Positions 46,876-57,773 of a DNA stretch of 64,000 nt are shown here, piece after piece. The translations under genes were made by a program, and so were the position numbers. Numbering within the stretch: the first letter of the stretch is position 1; every line of letters begins with the position of its first letter. The notes beneath the pieces were generated by a model. That model saw only the letters and a program-made list of their open reading frames with translations, was not told the origin of the DNA and searched no databases. The DNA is from Cricetomys ansorgei (lineage: Eukaryota; Chordata; Mammalia; Rodentia; Nesomyidae), in contig JAMJFZ010004031.1 in assembly GCA_026225945.1 (NCBI GenBank), positions 8,198,001 to 8,262,000 of the forward strand, given 5' to 3'.

Positions 46876-47421
46876 TGCGTTCTTATTTCTGAGGTCAATA
46901 GTGATTCTGTATTGTCTACATTCAGAAATTCAGCTGTATGTGAGGGAAGGATAATCCTACAGCATCCAGCGATAAGTAAGACCTTACCCCAGGAAGATAG
47001 CTTTCTCATTGTCTCATTGTCAGCTTAACTGCTCAACTCTTATGCACAGAGACAGCATAATTTAGATGATACACAATATTACTAATACTTTCTAAAAAGT
47101 AACAAGAAATTCGGGTTTATTTGCTTATGATTTTTTTTCCATGCAGAGCCAAAAAAGGCAGTGCGAAGACTTGAAATACCATTATAAGTAAATTAAGTCT
47201 TGAAATCTCCCAGATCTTGGTCTTAAATAGATTGCCAGATCTATAGTGGATTAGAGGAAGTAGCACACTTATAAACAAAAGCAAATTAGTTTTGCTTTAT
47301 TTTACTATTTTTGATGCTCAGATTTTTCTCTCAAATCATAATTCATTTTGTGTTTCCCCTTGCCTCATCATGTTTTCAAAGCTAAGGATTTGTTGAGATA
47401 TATCCTTTAAAAGATAAAGTT
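46876..47421. other. unique AT-rich sequence
   Basis: Nothing specific recognised. Confidence 0.5.
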
Positions 47422-47528
47422 CAGATCTCTGTGAGTTCAAGCCCAGCCTGGTCTACGGAATGAGTTCCAGCCAGAGTTACAACAGAGAAACCCTGTCTCA
47501 AGAAACAAAAAAAAAAAAAAAATTTTTT
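47422..47528 (+). repeat. B1-family SINE, 5'-truncated
   Basis: 'cagatctctgtgagttcaagcccagcctggtctacgg', 'agttacaacagagaaaccctgtctcaag', then an A-run of about 15. The first B1 segment is missing. Confidence 0.9.
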
Positions 47529-48724
47529 TGAATAAATAAATAAAAAGCAAAGGTTTTTTTTTTACTTATTTTCACACATTTATATGAATAAATTTGATTC
47601 TGTTCATGGGGAGTGATGTGTGTTCCTTAGGTTCAAAATGAGAATATCTGTTTTGTCATTTACCTTTGGAGACGCATTATCTTTTGTGGCAGAGAAGTCC
47701 CTGGGAACATTTCTATAAATGGGTTTGTCACTTAAATCCCAGGTGCCACGCTGACCAGCTTCCTCTGAACCCAGATGAATCCCCGAACCTAATAACTGTA
47801 ATTTGGTTACTCATAAAAAGGAGTAAGAGAACAGTAATCTATACTTTATAGGGTGGTTGGTCTCAATTACAGAGAGTTTGAGAAATGACCACTGTGCTCA
47901 TGAATTTCATCCTCACTTTCATCCATTTCACAACGCTTCTGCTCTCTTACTGAAATCCTGATGGGGAGGAAAAAAAAAGACCTAGGGTTCCAATTTATTT
48001 TCTTTAAGCTATCTGGAGCTAGAAACCATTCAGGTTCTCCTCGTGTCTCGTTAGAATGGGTGTCAAGAATTGGCAACAGTGGACAGTTGGTGTCTTGTAA
48101 ATGTAATAATGGATTTGGGTTGCCGCTGTAATTACTTCATGAACAGCGTGAACGAGGGGACACTCTTAAAAACAAAGGCCTTACAGCATTCAATAAGCCA
48201 CAGACACAAGATGAAAGGAAACGGAGCTGAGTAAAACGTGCCAAGAATTAGAGGGAGGGTGGAGCTCCCTGCTGGTGGAGTGTGGGGTGTTCCTGGAAGG
48301 GACACTTCACACATCTCAAGATGCACAATTACCAACAACCGGTATCTCCTACTGCCCCTCCCTGCGAAGCGGCAGTTAGGATTGTTCAGTTGTTAATAAG
48401 ATCATGGCAGCATCTACTTTTTTAACTTGAAATTGCCCCAGTCCTCTAGATGGCCTCGGGTTGTGTGATGACGGCTGGGCACGGGCATGGCATCGTGAGA
48501 CAGTTTCCCAGTTGTGGTGGGACAATGCTGAACTGAACAGGTAACTGGAGGGGGAAATGTGTCCTCCAAGGACCGAATGGGATGCTGTATCTTCATTGCT
48601 CAGTTCGGATTTCTTCAACAAGGTTTCTCTGGCTTCTTGTAGGTAGAATTATTTAATGACGGAAGCTGGTAACAGTTCTAAACAATAGCATTCCAAGAAG
48701 AAGCGAAAAAAGTAACATATTTAA
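47529..48724. other. unique noncoding sequence
   Basis: 48120-48300 is repeat-free with GCTGTAATTACTTCATG. Minus frames at 48132-48621 have no signature. Confidence 0.4.
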
Positions 48725-48925
48725 ATAGCATTTCACCGTTTACTGAATATCTCTCCCCAGATGTATCATTTAATCTTGCAGTAGCTCCTCTATGGCATAT
48801 CGCTTCCCTCTATCTAATGGGTAAAGTTAGATTTCAAAAAGTTGACTTATTTAGGTCAATGGATATCTGTCAGAGGATTCAAATACCAAATTCTGTGAAG
48901 CTTCCATTGTGCCATATCAGCTCCT
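48725..48925 (-). repeat. MIR-like ancient SINE
   Basis: 'tttactgaatatctctccccag', 'catttaatcttgcagtagctcctc', 'taatgggtaaagttagatttcaaaaagttgac' follow the antisense MIR pattern weakly. Confidence 0.55.
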
Positions 48926-49089
48926 ACATGAGCCTGATATGACATGAACTTGACTTTGGCTCCTACTTATAAACTACTTACTGGTATCAGTTAGTCCCCA
49001 GTCCTGGGTAACTGTTAACAAAGTTGAAGTCAATAGATGGCCTCTGCGTATTTAAGATAGGGTTTCGATAGACACGTGCAGCAACGGCA

Positions 49090-49245
49090 GGCAAGACAGT
49101 GGAAAGAGTGCCCTGTATTTGGAATCCTGGCTGCAGCACCTACTTAGGTCATTTATATAACTCTCCTCATCCATGCAGTGGGGATCACTCGGACGCATTC
49201 GAATGTCGCTATATAACAAGCACTCAATAAATGTTACCTTTGAAA
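49090..49245 (+). repeat. MIR-like ancient SINE
   Basis: 'gtggaaagagtgccctgtatttggaatcctggctgcagcacctacttaggtc', 'cctcatccatgcagtggggatcac', and the end 'caagcactcaataaatgtta' are diagnostic of MIR. Confidence 0.85.
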
Positions 49246-49261
49246 AATAGGTATGCTTGAA

Positions 49262-49435
49262 AAAAAACTATGGCACAAACCTGATGAGCTGAGTTCAAGG
49301 TAAAGTTCCAGGCCAGTCTCAGTATTGTGGACCTGGAGTCCTCGCTACATAGCAGGCTGAGGCAGTATGAAACCAGCCTGGCCAACATAATAAGAGCCCC
49401 CAGATGCGAAGGTGAGGGGAGAAAAATAAAATATT
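49262..49435 (+). repeat. very diverged B1-like sequence
   Basis: 'gagttcaaggtaaagttccaggccagtctcagtattg' and 'ctgaggcagtatgaaaccagcctggccaacataat' recall 7SL-derived text. Too diverged for a firm call. Confidence 0.35.
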
Positions 49436-49479
49436 GTTTGTGTGGCTATAACGCCTCATGATGAACTAAAACATTAAGA

Positions 49480-49655
49480 GCTGGGGAGACGGTTCAGTCA
49501 GTAAAGGGCTCGCCACACAAACACAAGGACCCGAGTTCGGTTTCCCAGCACTCATGTAAAAATTCATGCATGGTGGGTACCAGGCTACAAACCCAGAGCT
49601 AACGAGGCAGGAGGACCCCTGAAGCGGGGTGGCCAGCCAGTCTAGTAGAGTATTG
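49480..49655 (+). repeat. B3-family SINE, 3'-truncated
   Basis: GAGCTGGGGAGACGGTTCAGTCAG, 'aaggacccgagttcggtttcccagcactcatgtaaaaattcatgcatggtggg', 'ggaggacccctgaagcggggtggccagccagtctag'. Confidence 0.88.
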
Positions 49656-50020
49656 AATGGTTAAAGTCTAAGATATATAGAAATAAAATAGCTATCCCAT
49701 TCGACGCATGAGATTTGGATTTAAACACACAATGTAAGACATCAATGCTAAAGTTCACGACCCTGGGATAATATAGCAATGGTTATTGATACGACCCAGT
49801 TTAATTATCTTGTCTCTCCATTTCAGCATACACCTAATCTAAAATTTAAAAATTCTGTAGTCAACTCAAGGCGCACACACACACACACACACAGAATGTT
49901 CATATGGGGCCCATCATTCTGGCCTTAATGGTGTGTGTCTGCAGAAATCTGAAGACCAGCCTGGGCCACCGACTTAATTACGTCCAGGATGCACGGCCAA
50001 GGTGAAAAGCCTCCTAGTAC
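49656..50020. other. unique sequence with CA run and a possible B1 scrap
   Basis: (CA)n at 49873-49892. 'ggccttaatggtgtgtgtctgcag...gaagaccagcctgggccacc' at 49920-49970 may be a decayed B1. Confidence 0.45.
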
Positions 50021-51700
50021 TGTTTTTCAATCATCATCTCGCCAACTGAGCTGGGCTAGTGACACTAAAACCAGCAATTAAAAGCCTCAGGTTTGGAAAT
50101 ACATTCAGTTTCCCAAGTCCCCAAATGGCAAAGGTTAAGTGAATTATGTGGAGATAATTCGCCAGGTCCCTCGGGAAGGTCCCGCTGACTTCAGATGGCT
50201 GGCTGTTTAGGCCTTTCTTTTCCCTTCTCAACTCATAGGCTTTAATCGTAGTCCTGCCAATGTAAACACCAAGAAAACAAGAAACGTTGCAGATGGGGAA
50301 AATAAAACCCCTTCAATATGTTTTCTAGGGGGAAATCGTGTGATTAGCATGTTCGGTATTTCTGTGACACCCAGGGCTTTTTCCTGTAGCCTTTTACAAG
50401 AATAATTGTAAGTAAATTTACACTCACCTCATATTTAAAAAAAAAAAAAAAAATTGAGATCTTTACTGTGTTTCCTTGCTACTTAAACTGAACCGTGTCG
50501 CTGGGTGTCTCACTGCGTGAGACCATAATGGGACCTACAACTCACCTCCGGGCTGAATTGGAACCACCCATTACACCTCGAGTTGTGTGGTAACACCTCC
50601 ACAGTGCTTCCAATTAACTTTGTAAGTTTTTAATCAGTGACAAATGCATCTTTGTAAATTCAATTTACCTTTTATTGCAACGCTATAAACCGTCTTGCAG
50701 CATTCCGGTGTGTTGTGAACATTTTACTTGCTACTGACATAAGACAGCTGCTGGACCTACAACAAAGGCTAAGTTTTATGAGTTACCTGAATTAGGATGT
50801 AGGTGAAGTAATTAAACTCCAAAGAGAACGAGGGGGGAAGAGATAGCCCTCCATGATGCACATATACACGAATAGGTAGGTGGGAACTCTGTAGCAACTC
50901 TAAAGATTAAACCCCCAAAACTCCCTTGTGCTTTAAACCGGTAACATGTTGAAAGAGGGAGACATGTGAAAAGGTCATGCACATTTTATTAATAAATCTA
51001 TAAGGCTATTTGTTTTTCCTTTTAATCAGATTCAAATGCATCCTGTTAAGGAGCCTTGGGTGATTAGATCATAAATCCGAATGACCTTGAGGATGATGAA
51101 GGAAATGCTGCTTTGTAAAGCCATCATCATGCTGCCAATCCATCATTTACACATCTTTACAGGTGCAAGCAAAAGGTTTAATTTCAAATCACTTGCAGGA
51201 ATCACTCCAAATAAAATATTACGTTATAAGATCGCCACACAATAAATAAGCCAGACACACGAGTTAACAATATATTTTTATCTGTGGTCTTAAATTTAAA
51301 AAGTAGCAAAATTAAAACAAGAAAGAAGGTTGGTTATACATGTCTGACCTCACCAGGTTTTCTCAGGATGCTAGCTTAGCTTTACATATCTGCATATTAC
51401 TGACGACACATTAACTCGGCCTTTGTCACAACTCAGTAACTAATTGTAAGGTGGCCATCAGATGTATCTCTTCTTACATATTTAATAAAAAGCCTGCATT
51501 TTTACATAGGCAGCAAATTTATGAATGACATTTATGATTTCTTTCTAAAATACTGAGGGATTCTTTGCTCATATTTTTAGATTTATCACTCAACCAAGAG
51601 ACATTTGACATTCAGGATGTAGATCCGAGTCTTGCTATTATCACATTAGAAATATTGTAAATGTTGTAATTTGTCAAGAGTTTTTAGAGATTGAAATTAT
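50021..51700. other. strong candidate conserved noncoding region / enhancer cluster
   Basis: About 1.7 kb free of young SINEs apart from an A-run at 50438-50453. Dense developmental words: GTGATTAGCATG, CTTCCAATTAACTTTG, TTTTTAATCAGTGAC, GAAGTAATTAAACTCC, TTTTATTAATAAATC, CTTTTAATCAGATTC, GGGTGATTAGATCATAAATCC and GTTAACAATATATTTTTATC. It includes a 17-bp palindrome at 50507-50523. With 17900-18745 this is the best enhancer candidate in the window. Conservation untested. Confidence 0.5.
50507..50523. other. perfect inverted repeat, 7-bp arms
   Basis: GTCTCAC and GTGAGAC flank a TGC spacer. It lies in the enhancer-like region above. Confidence 0.85.
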
Positions 51701-51760
51701 TCTAATTCATTCATTCAATCATTTATTCATCAAGCATATTAAGCACCTAATATCTGCCAA
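51701..51760 (-). repeat. ancient mammalian repeat scrap (L2/MIR-like)
   Basis: 'attcattcattcaatcatttattcatcaagcatattaagcacctaatatctgcca' recalls the widespread 'attcaacaaatatttattgagcacctactatgtgcca' repeat end. Confidence 0.55.
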
Positions 51761-52654
51761 CATGAATACAATATAAAAGTGCCCTGCCCCTAAAGATTAA
51801 AGATTATATATGCAAGAAAAACTACAGAATTGTATTTATTTTGGACTTTTATTTGGACATCCTGTGGTTTTCTTAAAATAAGCCATGACCTAAAACTTTT
51901 CACTGACTCTGTATATTATCATTTCTAAGCTATAGTCTTAGATGTCTTTAACCTTTTTCTGAAGGGCATGGTCTGAATACTGTTTAGATTCTTCTGCATG
52001 CATTGTAGATGATTTTGATAGCTTATGAATTCTTCATAATAAATAAACTAGTCAGAACGCAGCTTTTATTTCTTTACCCTGTTTTCCCTATGCTTTATTT
52101 CATGCATTAAGGGGGAAAATACCTGACAGGTTGCCGTATAACTACTTCATGTAGGGATCAGCCATGGCAAGTGCCCTTTTGCATTGCTATAAACCAGTCA
52201 TCAATTTCTCACCACTTTTTCTGGGTGCCCAGCAGAATATGATTAGATGAAAAAGAGGAGTTTCAGCAAATAATATTGAAGTCATGTTCATTAAATCCCA
52301 GAATGATCTTCATGCAGCAGAAGAAATATTCTCACAAAAGCCTCATGGCTTTGAGGGAGAACAGACTCAGGGCCTACAGCAACACAGAAATGAGGCAAGG
52401 CAGGGGAGACTTTCAAGAGGCAGCTGAGCTTTCTCCACCTCTGCTATCTGTCTAATCCTAACCAAACCAACCCAGGGACATTCCCAAAGGATGGAGAGAG
52501 AGGTGACCTCCCAGGACTCAGGCTTTCATTATTTTCCAAGATTTCATCCGACACTCCAGTGTGATTACCAAAACACTCCTTAATGATAGGGCCAGTCAGA
52601 GTTTAGAATCAGAAGCTTATACTAACGAGGCTCTCTAAAATTACTGACTTTCAA
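51761..52654. other. unique noncoding sequence
   Basis: AT-rich first half, average second half; no gene or regulatory cluster recognised. Confidence 0.45.
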
Positions 52655-52808
52655 GAGCATGAAGGTAGGCATAATAGTACATACCTTTAAGTGTGTCATT
52701 CAAGAAGTTGAGGACAGGAAGGATGTCACAAGTTTCAAGTCTACCTGAGCTTCATACTGAGATCTTGCCCTCCGAAACAGAAAAGAAAAGGAAAGAAAAG
52801 AAAAGAAA
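52655..52808 (+). repeat. B1-family SINE, old, with (GAAAA)n tail
   Basis: 'catgaaggtaggcataatagtacatacctttaagtg', 'acaagtttcaagtctacctgagcttcatactgag' and a tail of GAAAA repeats at 52783-52808. Confidence 0.75.
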
Positions 52809-52811
52809 AAT

Positions 52812-52945
52812 AGGTCTAGGATGGTGGTGCACTCAGAAGGCAGAGACAGGCAGATCTCTGTGAGTTCAAGGCCAGCCTGGTCTACAGAGCGAGTTCCAGA
52901 ACAGACAGGGACACACACTCACACATACACAATCTCAAAAAACAA
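52812..52945 (+). repeat. B1-family SINE, young-looking
   Basis: 'taggatggtggtgcactcagaaggcagagacaggcagatctctgtgagttcaaggccagcctggtctacagagcgagttccagaacagacaggg'. It inserted in the tail of the previous B1. A CA-rich interruption precedes its A tail. Confidence 0.92.
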
Positions 52946-52948
52946 TAA

Positions 52949-53000
<52 letters not shown>

Positions 53001-53050
53001 AGAAAGAAGGAAAAAAGGAAGAAAGAAAGGGCAGAAAGAAAGAGAAAAGA
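52946..53050. repeat. (GATA)n plus purine tail
   Basis: About 13 GATA units to 53000 grow from the B1 tail and lead into GAAAGAAGGAAAAAAGG-type purine sequence. Confidence 0.93.
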
Positions 53051-53479
53051 GCTTGAAATTTGTAGGTGTCAAACTCGCCATAGCCACCCCACACAATAGA
53101 GGAGAAAGCTAAGGGTAGAGGAACTCCCTAGAGTCACAGAACTTGGGATGAAGAGCTCAATCCTGTGTCGGGTGCCTCCAAACCCGCCCCTCACCACCCG
53201 CACCTTGCTTTTCAGACGCCACAATGTCACACTATCTCTGAAGTCTAAATCTTTATTCTTTGAAAATTACAGTGGAAAATCTAGACTTATTTCTTGAGAA
53301 AAACATTTACACTCCCAGAAGTATGTCCTCACATGAAAAGAAAGAAAATTATTGCTCTCTGTCTGTGCTGCCTCCTGTACTTTGTCTTGCCAACCCTCTT
53401 GATACTGGCTATTCACAACATCATATGTATACATTGAAGCTAAAGACCCCCGAAAACAGCAAGATCCTGCTCTGCTTTT
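53051..53479. other. unique noncoding sequence
   Basis: The 74-codon plus frame at 53260-53484 has no family match. No repeat. Confidence 0.45.
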
Positions 53480-53800
53480 ATTGAAAAATATGCCTCTATT
53501 TTAGGAAAGTAGATTAATTTCCTTCCTACTGGATTTTTTCCATTTAAGCTATCTCACAGCCAAAGCCTCTTTACCATAATTTATGTTTAGCTTTTTAATA
53601 AAAGGCTTCTAATAATGTCTCTTGCACAGGACGGATTTTATGGTATTTCATAGGATATGCAAATTGTTTCTATCAAAACCAATCTAAAAGAAGGTTTGTG
53701 TTCTGTGTGCTTAGCGTTAAAAAGCTCTAGCTTTTGGAGTTATTCATTAGGGATCATCAAGAACGATCATTTTGGACCTGGTCAGGGAACATTTTAAAAA
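53480..53800. other. candidate conserved noncoding element
   Basis: AGATTAATTTCC, TTTTTAATAAAAGGC, a POU-type ATGCAAAT at 53657-53664 overlapping a SOX-type ATTGTT, ATCAAAACCAATC and GTTATTCATTAGGGATCATC. Repeat-free. Prediction only. Confidence 0.4.
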
Positions 53801-54190
53801 TGTGAATGCTTGAAACCTCATTCTCTACACACCCAAAAGAGGGGGGGTGGATTAAAAAGCAACTCCCCGGGCACCCCACATTCTCTGCACACTCACAGTC
53901 TGTGGCAGGTCAGTCAATGGAGGGGAGTAATGCAATGATTGCAGCAGCATTCTCCGTACTTCCTCACTGTGATACAACAGCATTTCAATAACATTCAGGG
54001 AGACTGTTTATGGTGCTTAAGGTAAGCGGGTTCTGCCATGTGCTGGGCAGCACAACTGAGTGTGTCCTTAACCCTTTGCCAGAAAACTCTAGGGAAGTAA
54101 ACAAGTGGTAGTGATGACTTACACAGACAGTAGTCACAGTGTGCCGAGGACAGGACATTTGGACACATAAAATGATATTTGAGCATTTAC
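53801..54190. other. unique noncoding sequence
   Basis: Nothing recognised; a G7 run at 53842 is isolated. Confidence 0.5.
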
Positions 54191-54290
54191 CAGTGGGGAC
54201 CAGTTATATGAAATACAGTGTATCCACACAATGGAACATTATGCAATTGCTACATAAACAAAATGATGAAGAAACACTATAATATATACG
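54191..54290 (+). repeat. ancient L1 (L1M-type) fragment
   Basis: 'gttatatgaaatacagtgtatccacacaatggaacattatgcaattgc' matches mammalian L1M text ('gtggtatatccatacaatggaatattattcagc'). Confidence 0.6.
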
Positions 54291-54426
54291 TGTGTGTGTA
54301 TGTGTGTGTATATATATATATATATATATACATATGTGTGTATATACATAAATATACATATATGTGTATATGTGTATATATGTGTGTATATATGTGTATA
54401 CATATGTGTGTGTGTATATATTTTTT
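54286..54426. repeat. TG/TA compound microsatellite
   Basis: Alternating TGTGTGTA and TATATATA blocks for about 140 bp with variants CATATGTG. Long alternating purine-pyrimidine tract. Confidence 0.93.
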
Positions 54427-54699
54427 TAAAACATATTTTTTTAAAAGTCTCCAAGCTATTTTATTGAGTGGAGAGGGCCAAACATCATAGGTTACTTTAG
54501 CATATAAAAGGAGGAAAATTTAGCAGGGACATTGTTTTTATTTATTTTCATATTCATGAGGACCCTCTGAAGGCTATATTTAAAGCTAATTGCAGCATTT
54601 TTTTATCTGGAAATATGAACGGTGGGTAGATGACTGACAGCATTGAGTGCAAGAGGCCTGTGTGTGTGAATGTGTATATACGCATACATACAATCCTTT
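54427..54699. other. unique AT-rich sequence
   Basis: Nothing recognised. Confidence 0.5.
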
Positions 54700-54829
54700 C
54701 AGATTTATTTTACTTATGTGTGTGTGCATGTGTCTATGCGTGTGCAATGTGTGTATATAACTGCAGAGCCCAGAAGAGAGAATGAGATCCCTTGGAGCTG
54801 GAGTTACAAGCCATCATGAGGCGCACGTG

Positions 54830-54878
<49 letters not shown>

Positions 54879-54949
54879 TGGGATCTGAACTCAGACCCTC
54901 AAGATTGAGAAGCAAGCACTCTCCACCACTGAGGCATCTCTGCAGTCCC
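54700..54949 (-). repeat. B2-family SINE carrying an internal (CA)n expansion
   Basis: The plus strand shows 'agatttattttacttatgtgtgtg', 'cagaagagagaatgagatcccttggagctggagttacaagc', then about 19 AC units at 54835-54872, then 'ggtgctgggatctgaactcagaccctcaag ... gaggcatctctgcagtcc', the B2 head. The array lies inside the element, not in the tail. Confidence 0.88.
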
Positions 54950-55270
54950 ACAGACGGTGGAATACTATGAGGCTGTAAAAAGGAATGAGTAGCTCCTTAC
55001 GTACAACTTTAAAACAGCATCCGGATAGGCTATTGTATTTTTTTAATCCCCACACAGGATAATGTCCTTAACTCACTACGTTCATGGAATTAGGAAGATT
55101 ATTAATTTGTGTGTACTTGTGTACGCTTAATTGTCTCTGAAAGGACTTATGGGAGATGAATAATGGTGGTCAGTTATGTGGATAGGAGGAACTGTGTGGC
55201 GTGTGGTAAAGATGGAGAATAGACTTCCATTCAATAGGTTTTATGCTTTTTTCTTATCTATATCAATGTA
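54950..55270 (+). repeat. ancient L1 (L1M-type) fragment
   Basis: 'cacagacggtggaatactatgaggctgtaaaaaggaatgagtagc' matches L1M text ('gtggaatactatgcagccataaaaaagaatga'). It and the 54191 fragment are similar L1M 3' pieces flanking the microsatellite and B2. Confidence 0.55.
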
Positions 55271-55467
55271 TACTTTATGCAAATGAAATCCAAGCATTAG
55301 CTTTAAACTGTTTAATTATGACCACTGCCTTCCTCATAAGGAAATAAAAGAATGAATCAATAAATTGTTCTCAGCAAGCCCTTGGAAGGGTCTGGCTTAT
55401 CAAGTCAAACCTCTTAACAAGATCTAATGCTTCAAAAAAACCTAGTCCAACTGCGGTCTAAGTAATT
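55271..55467. other. unique AT-rich sequence
   Basis: Contains one ATGCAAAT at 55277-55284; nothing else. Confidence 0.45.
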
Positions 55468-55682
55468 ATTTATTTTGCTTTATTTCTTATGCGTATGTGT
55501 GTTTTGCTTGCATGTATGTCTGTGCACCATGTATGCACAGTGTCCTCAGAAGCCAAAAGTCAGTGTGGGTACCCTGGAAGTAGACTTACAGATGGTTGTG
55601 AGCTGCCATGTGGAACTGGAAACCAAACTCTGGTACTATAGAAGAGCCGTGCTCTTAACCCCCGAGCCATGTCTCCGGGCCC
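55468..55682 (-). repeat. B2-family SINE
   Basis: 'atttattttgctttatttcttatgcgtatgtgtgttttgc', 'cagaagccaaaag', 'gatggttgtgagctgccatgtgg', and the end 'gtgctcttaacccccgagccatgtctccgggccc' form an antisense B2. Confidence 0.92.
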
Positions 55683-56080
55683 TAATGTTTCTTTAATATA
55701 ATAGTCGATTTCCACTGGTTCAAACTTAACAGCAAAATTAACAGCATTCGTTTCTGTCCAGATATAAATAAATGTCATGTTGCCTCCCTCCCCCAGCCCC
55801 AACCCTTTTCTCCAGGAAGAGAAGACTAAACGAACTGGGATTGCATGATTTAAATTTTACCTGGCTCATATCACTGGTAAATAATTTATGCATTTTCAAC
55901 AGCTGCTTTTCTTCTCTTTATGCGTCAATCATGCAAATTAGAAAGACCTCAAAGAAACTAGCCTATAATAAATCAATTTTTAAGCTAAGTATTTCTCAGG
56001 GTTATCTTTCCGTTCTCAGATCTTAACAGCTGTAAAGCAGTCACACTCCCATGTTGTAGGAGAAAGATGATGAGCTGTAT
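55683..56080. other. candidate regulatory block (55830-56050)
   Basis: ATGATTTAAATTTTACC, GGTAAATAATTTATGC, GTCAATCATGCAAATTAG and ATAAATCAATTTT words in repeat-free DNA. Low-confidence enhancer prediction. Confidence 0.3.
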
Positions 56081-56205
56081 ATTTAAATACACCTACGCTT
56101 TAATCTGGACTCTGCCACTTACGAGCATGTGTTTTTGCACAAATCTTTTCACCCCAGTGAGCCTAGGTTTTCTTAATCTGTAAAATGGACATTTTATGGG
56201 AATAG
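56081..56205 (+). repeat. MIR-like ancient SINE
   Basis: 'ctttaatctggactctgccacttacgagcatg', 'gcctaggttttcttaatctgtaaaatggac' are typical MIR core and 3' text. Confidence 0.8.
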
Positions 56206-56453
56206 ATTTCACAACGCTGCCCGCCATGGTAATTAGAACACTAGGGACCTGAACCCTGCTTTGTTGGAAACTCTCCTTCAGCTTTTTGTCCTCAGGAAAA
56301 GTCCTCAGTCCCAGCCAGACCAGGACAGCTTTTCATCCTATCAGATACAAAAAAAAAATATTTAATGTGATGTTTAAATGATTTTTGGAAAAATATCTTG
56401 AATGTACATCATTCCAGAGGGGCTTTAGTGGGAAAATACAATAAAGTCAGTTT
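56206..56453. other. short unique stretch
   Basis: Nothing recognised. Confidence 0.5.
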
Positions 56454-56595
56454 GGGGGGCTGGAAAGGTGGCTCTGCTGTTAAAACTTGTGGCTCCTTCA
56501 GGGAAGTATGGTTCCCGGTTCCCACACAACCACCTGAAATTCCAGCTGCAGGGAAACTGAAGTTATTCAGACACACACACACACACACACACACT
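56454..56595 (+). repeat. B2-family SINE, shortened, CA tail
   Basis: GGGGGGCTGGAAAGGTGGCTCTGC, 'ccttcagggaagtatggttcccggttccc', 'tgaaattccagctgcaggg', and (CA)n at 56571-56595. Confidence 0.85.
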
Positions 56596-56674
56596 AAATC
56601 TTCCACAAAACATTCTGAAACTTTTAGGTAGTAGAAGCACAAAACAGGCAAGAAAAGGTAAGTAATTCTACTTG

Positions 56675-56790
56675 GGAGCCAGATGGCCTGATTGCTGGTT
56701 CTGGTTCCACAGAAGGACAACTAGTTGTGTGATTGCCTTAGTGGTCCTGGGCCTTAGTTTCGTCATCAATAAATAAGGAATTGTAGCCAG
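56675..56790 (+). repeat. MIR-like ancient SINE fragment
   Basis: 'gccagatggcctgattgctggttctggttccac', 'actagttgtgtgattgccttagtggtcctgggccttagtttcgtcatcaat' match MIR closely. Confidence 0.8.
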
Positions 56791-56914
56791 CTCTTTTCAT
56801 AAAATTCTGTTTGAGACTAGTCTGAGAGTCTCTGAATGGTGCAAGGAATTCCTGACCAGCACCGGAAGAATATGAAAACCAAGTCCTGCCAGAGCAGAGA
56901 ACCAGACCTATAAG

Positions 56915-56950
56915 CCCCCCCACCTCCACCCCCACCCCTGCACCACCCCC
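56915..56950 (-). other. canonical G-quadruplex motif
   Basis: C runs of 7, 5, 4 and 5 with loops of 7, 1 and 7 on the plus strand; the minus strand fits G3+N1-7G3+N1-7G3+N1-7G3+. Confidence 0.75.
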
Positions 56951-57773
56951 AGCCCAGGACGACAGAATCTCCCTCTACCAGAACCTAAGAAAACTCTAGC
57001 AAGAATTGGGTTGCCAGTTGGGCCTGAAGATAGACTCAGTCACTAAGCAACTGAGCTACAGAGCGCAGAGGCGACCTCCCACCCTGCCAAGGGAAGAGAA
57101 AATGCTTGCCCTCCCAAATCCTGCGGCAGAGACTGCACAGAGAGGTCGACCGGGTTTGGTGAGAGCAGATATAAATATTCTGGAGAGCTATATGACTAGG
57201 GTCAGAGCAGTACCACCCAGACTGTGGAGGGGAGAAGAAAACCCGGCCATAGATGGTGAGGAGACAGCAAAGGAGAGCCTGAAGGGGAAGAGAAGTTGGA
57301 CCCGGGAAAGCTCTCTGTAGGGAAGGGGGAGATCCCGGAGCATGTGTCAGCAAAGGGGAAATCAACTACGAAGAGACCAGAGACTTCAGTCAGGGAAAGT
57401 GTTAGAATTTGAGGTTGCTGGTGTCAATCAACACAATAAAATTACCAGTCAACAATGAGCCTCTCCCCCACTCCCTCCTGCTAACTTAGTTATCGCCTCA
57501 ATCCGGCAAATTACCTTCACGTGCACACACAAAAAGACTGCAAGGCTCAATGAATGGGAGGGGCATTTCACTTAAAGTTTTTGTTAGCTATACGTGTAGG
57601 GGATTTCAAACAAAAAACTGTTTCAATTCTGATTATGTATATAATACATTATTAATAACTATATATTGTACATGATATGTTATACAGCATATATAAAATA
57701 AGTATATTATTATATAATCAGTCTCTTCTCCTTTTGAGAAATTAAAATATGAAGACGGACTTTAAAATAATAG
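56951..57773. other. unique noncoding sequence
   Basis: 57006-57365 holds overlapping frames of 104 (plus) and 109 (minus) codons without domain or splice evidence. 57600-57720 is AT-rich with ATATATTGTACATGATATG words. Confidence 0.4.

Noticed and set aside
3150..55938. Several ATGCAAAT/ATTTGCAT octamers across the window
   Set aside because: A handful of 8-mers on both strands is about what chance gives in AT-rich DNA of this length; only those tied to other structure were kept.
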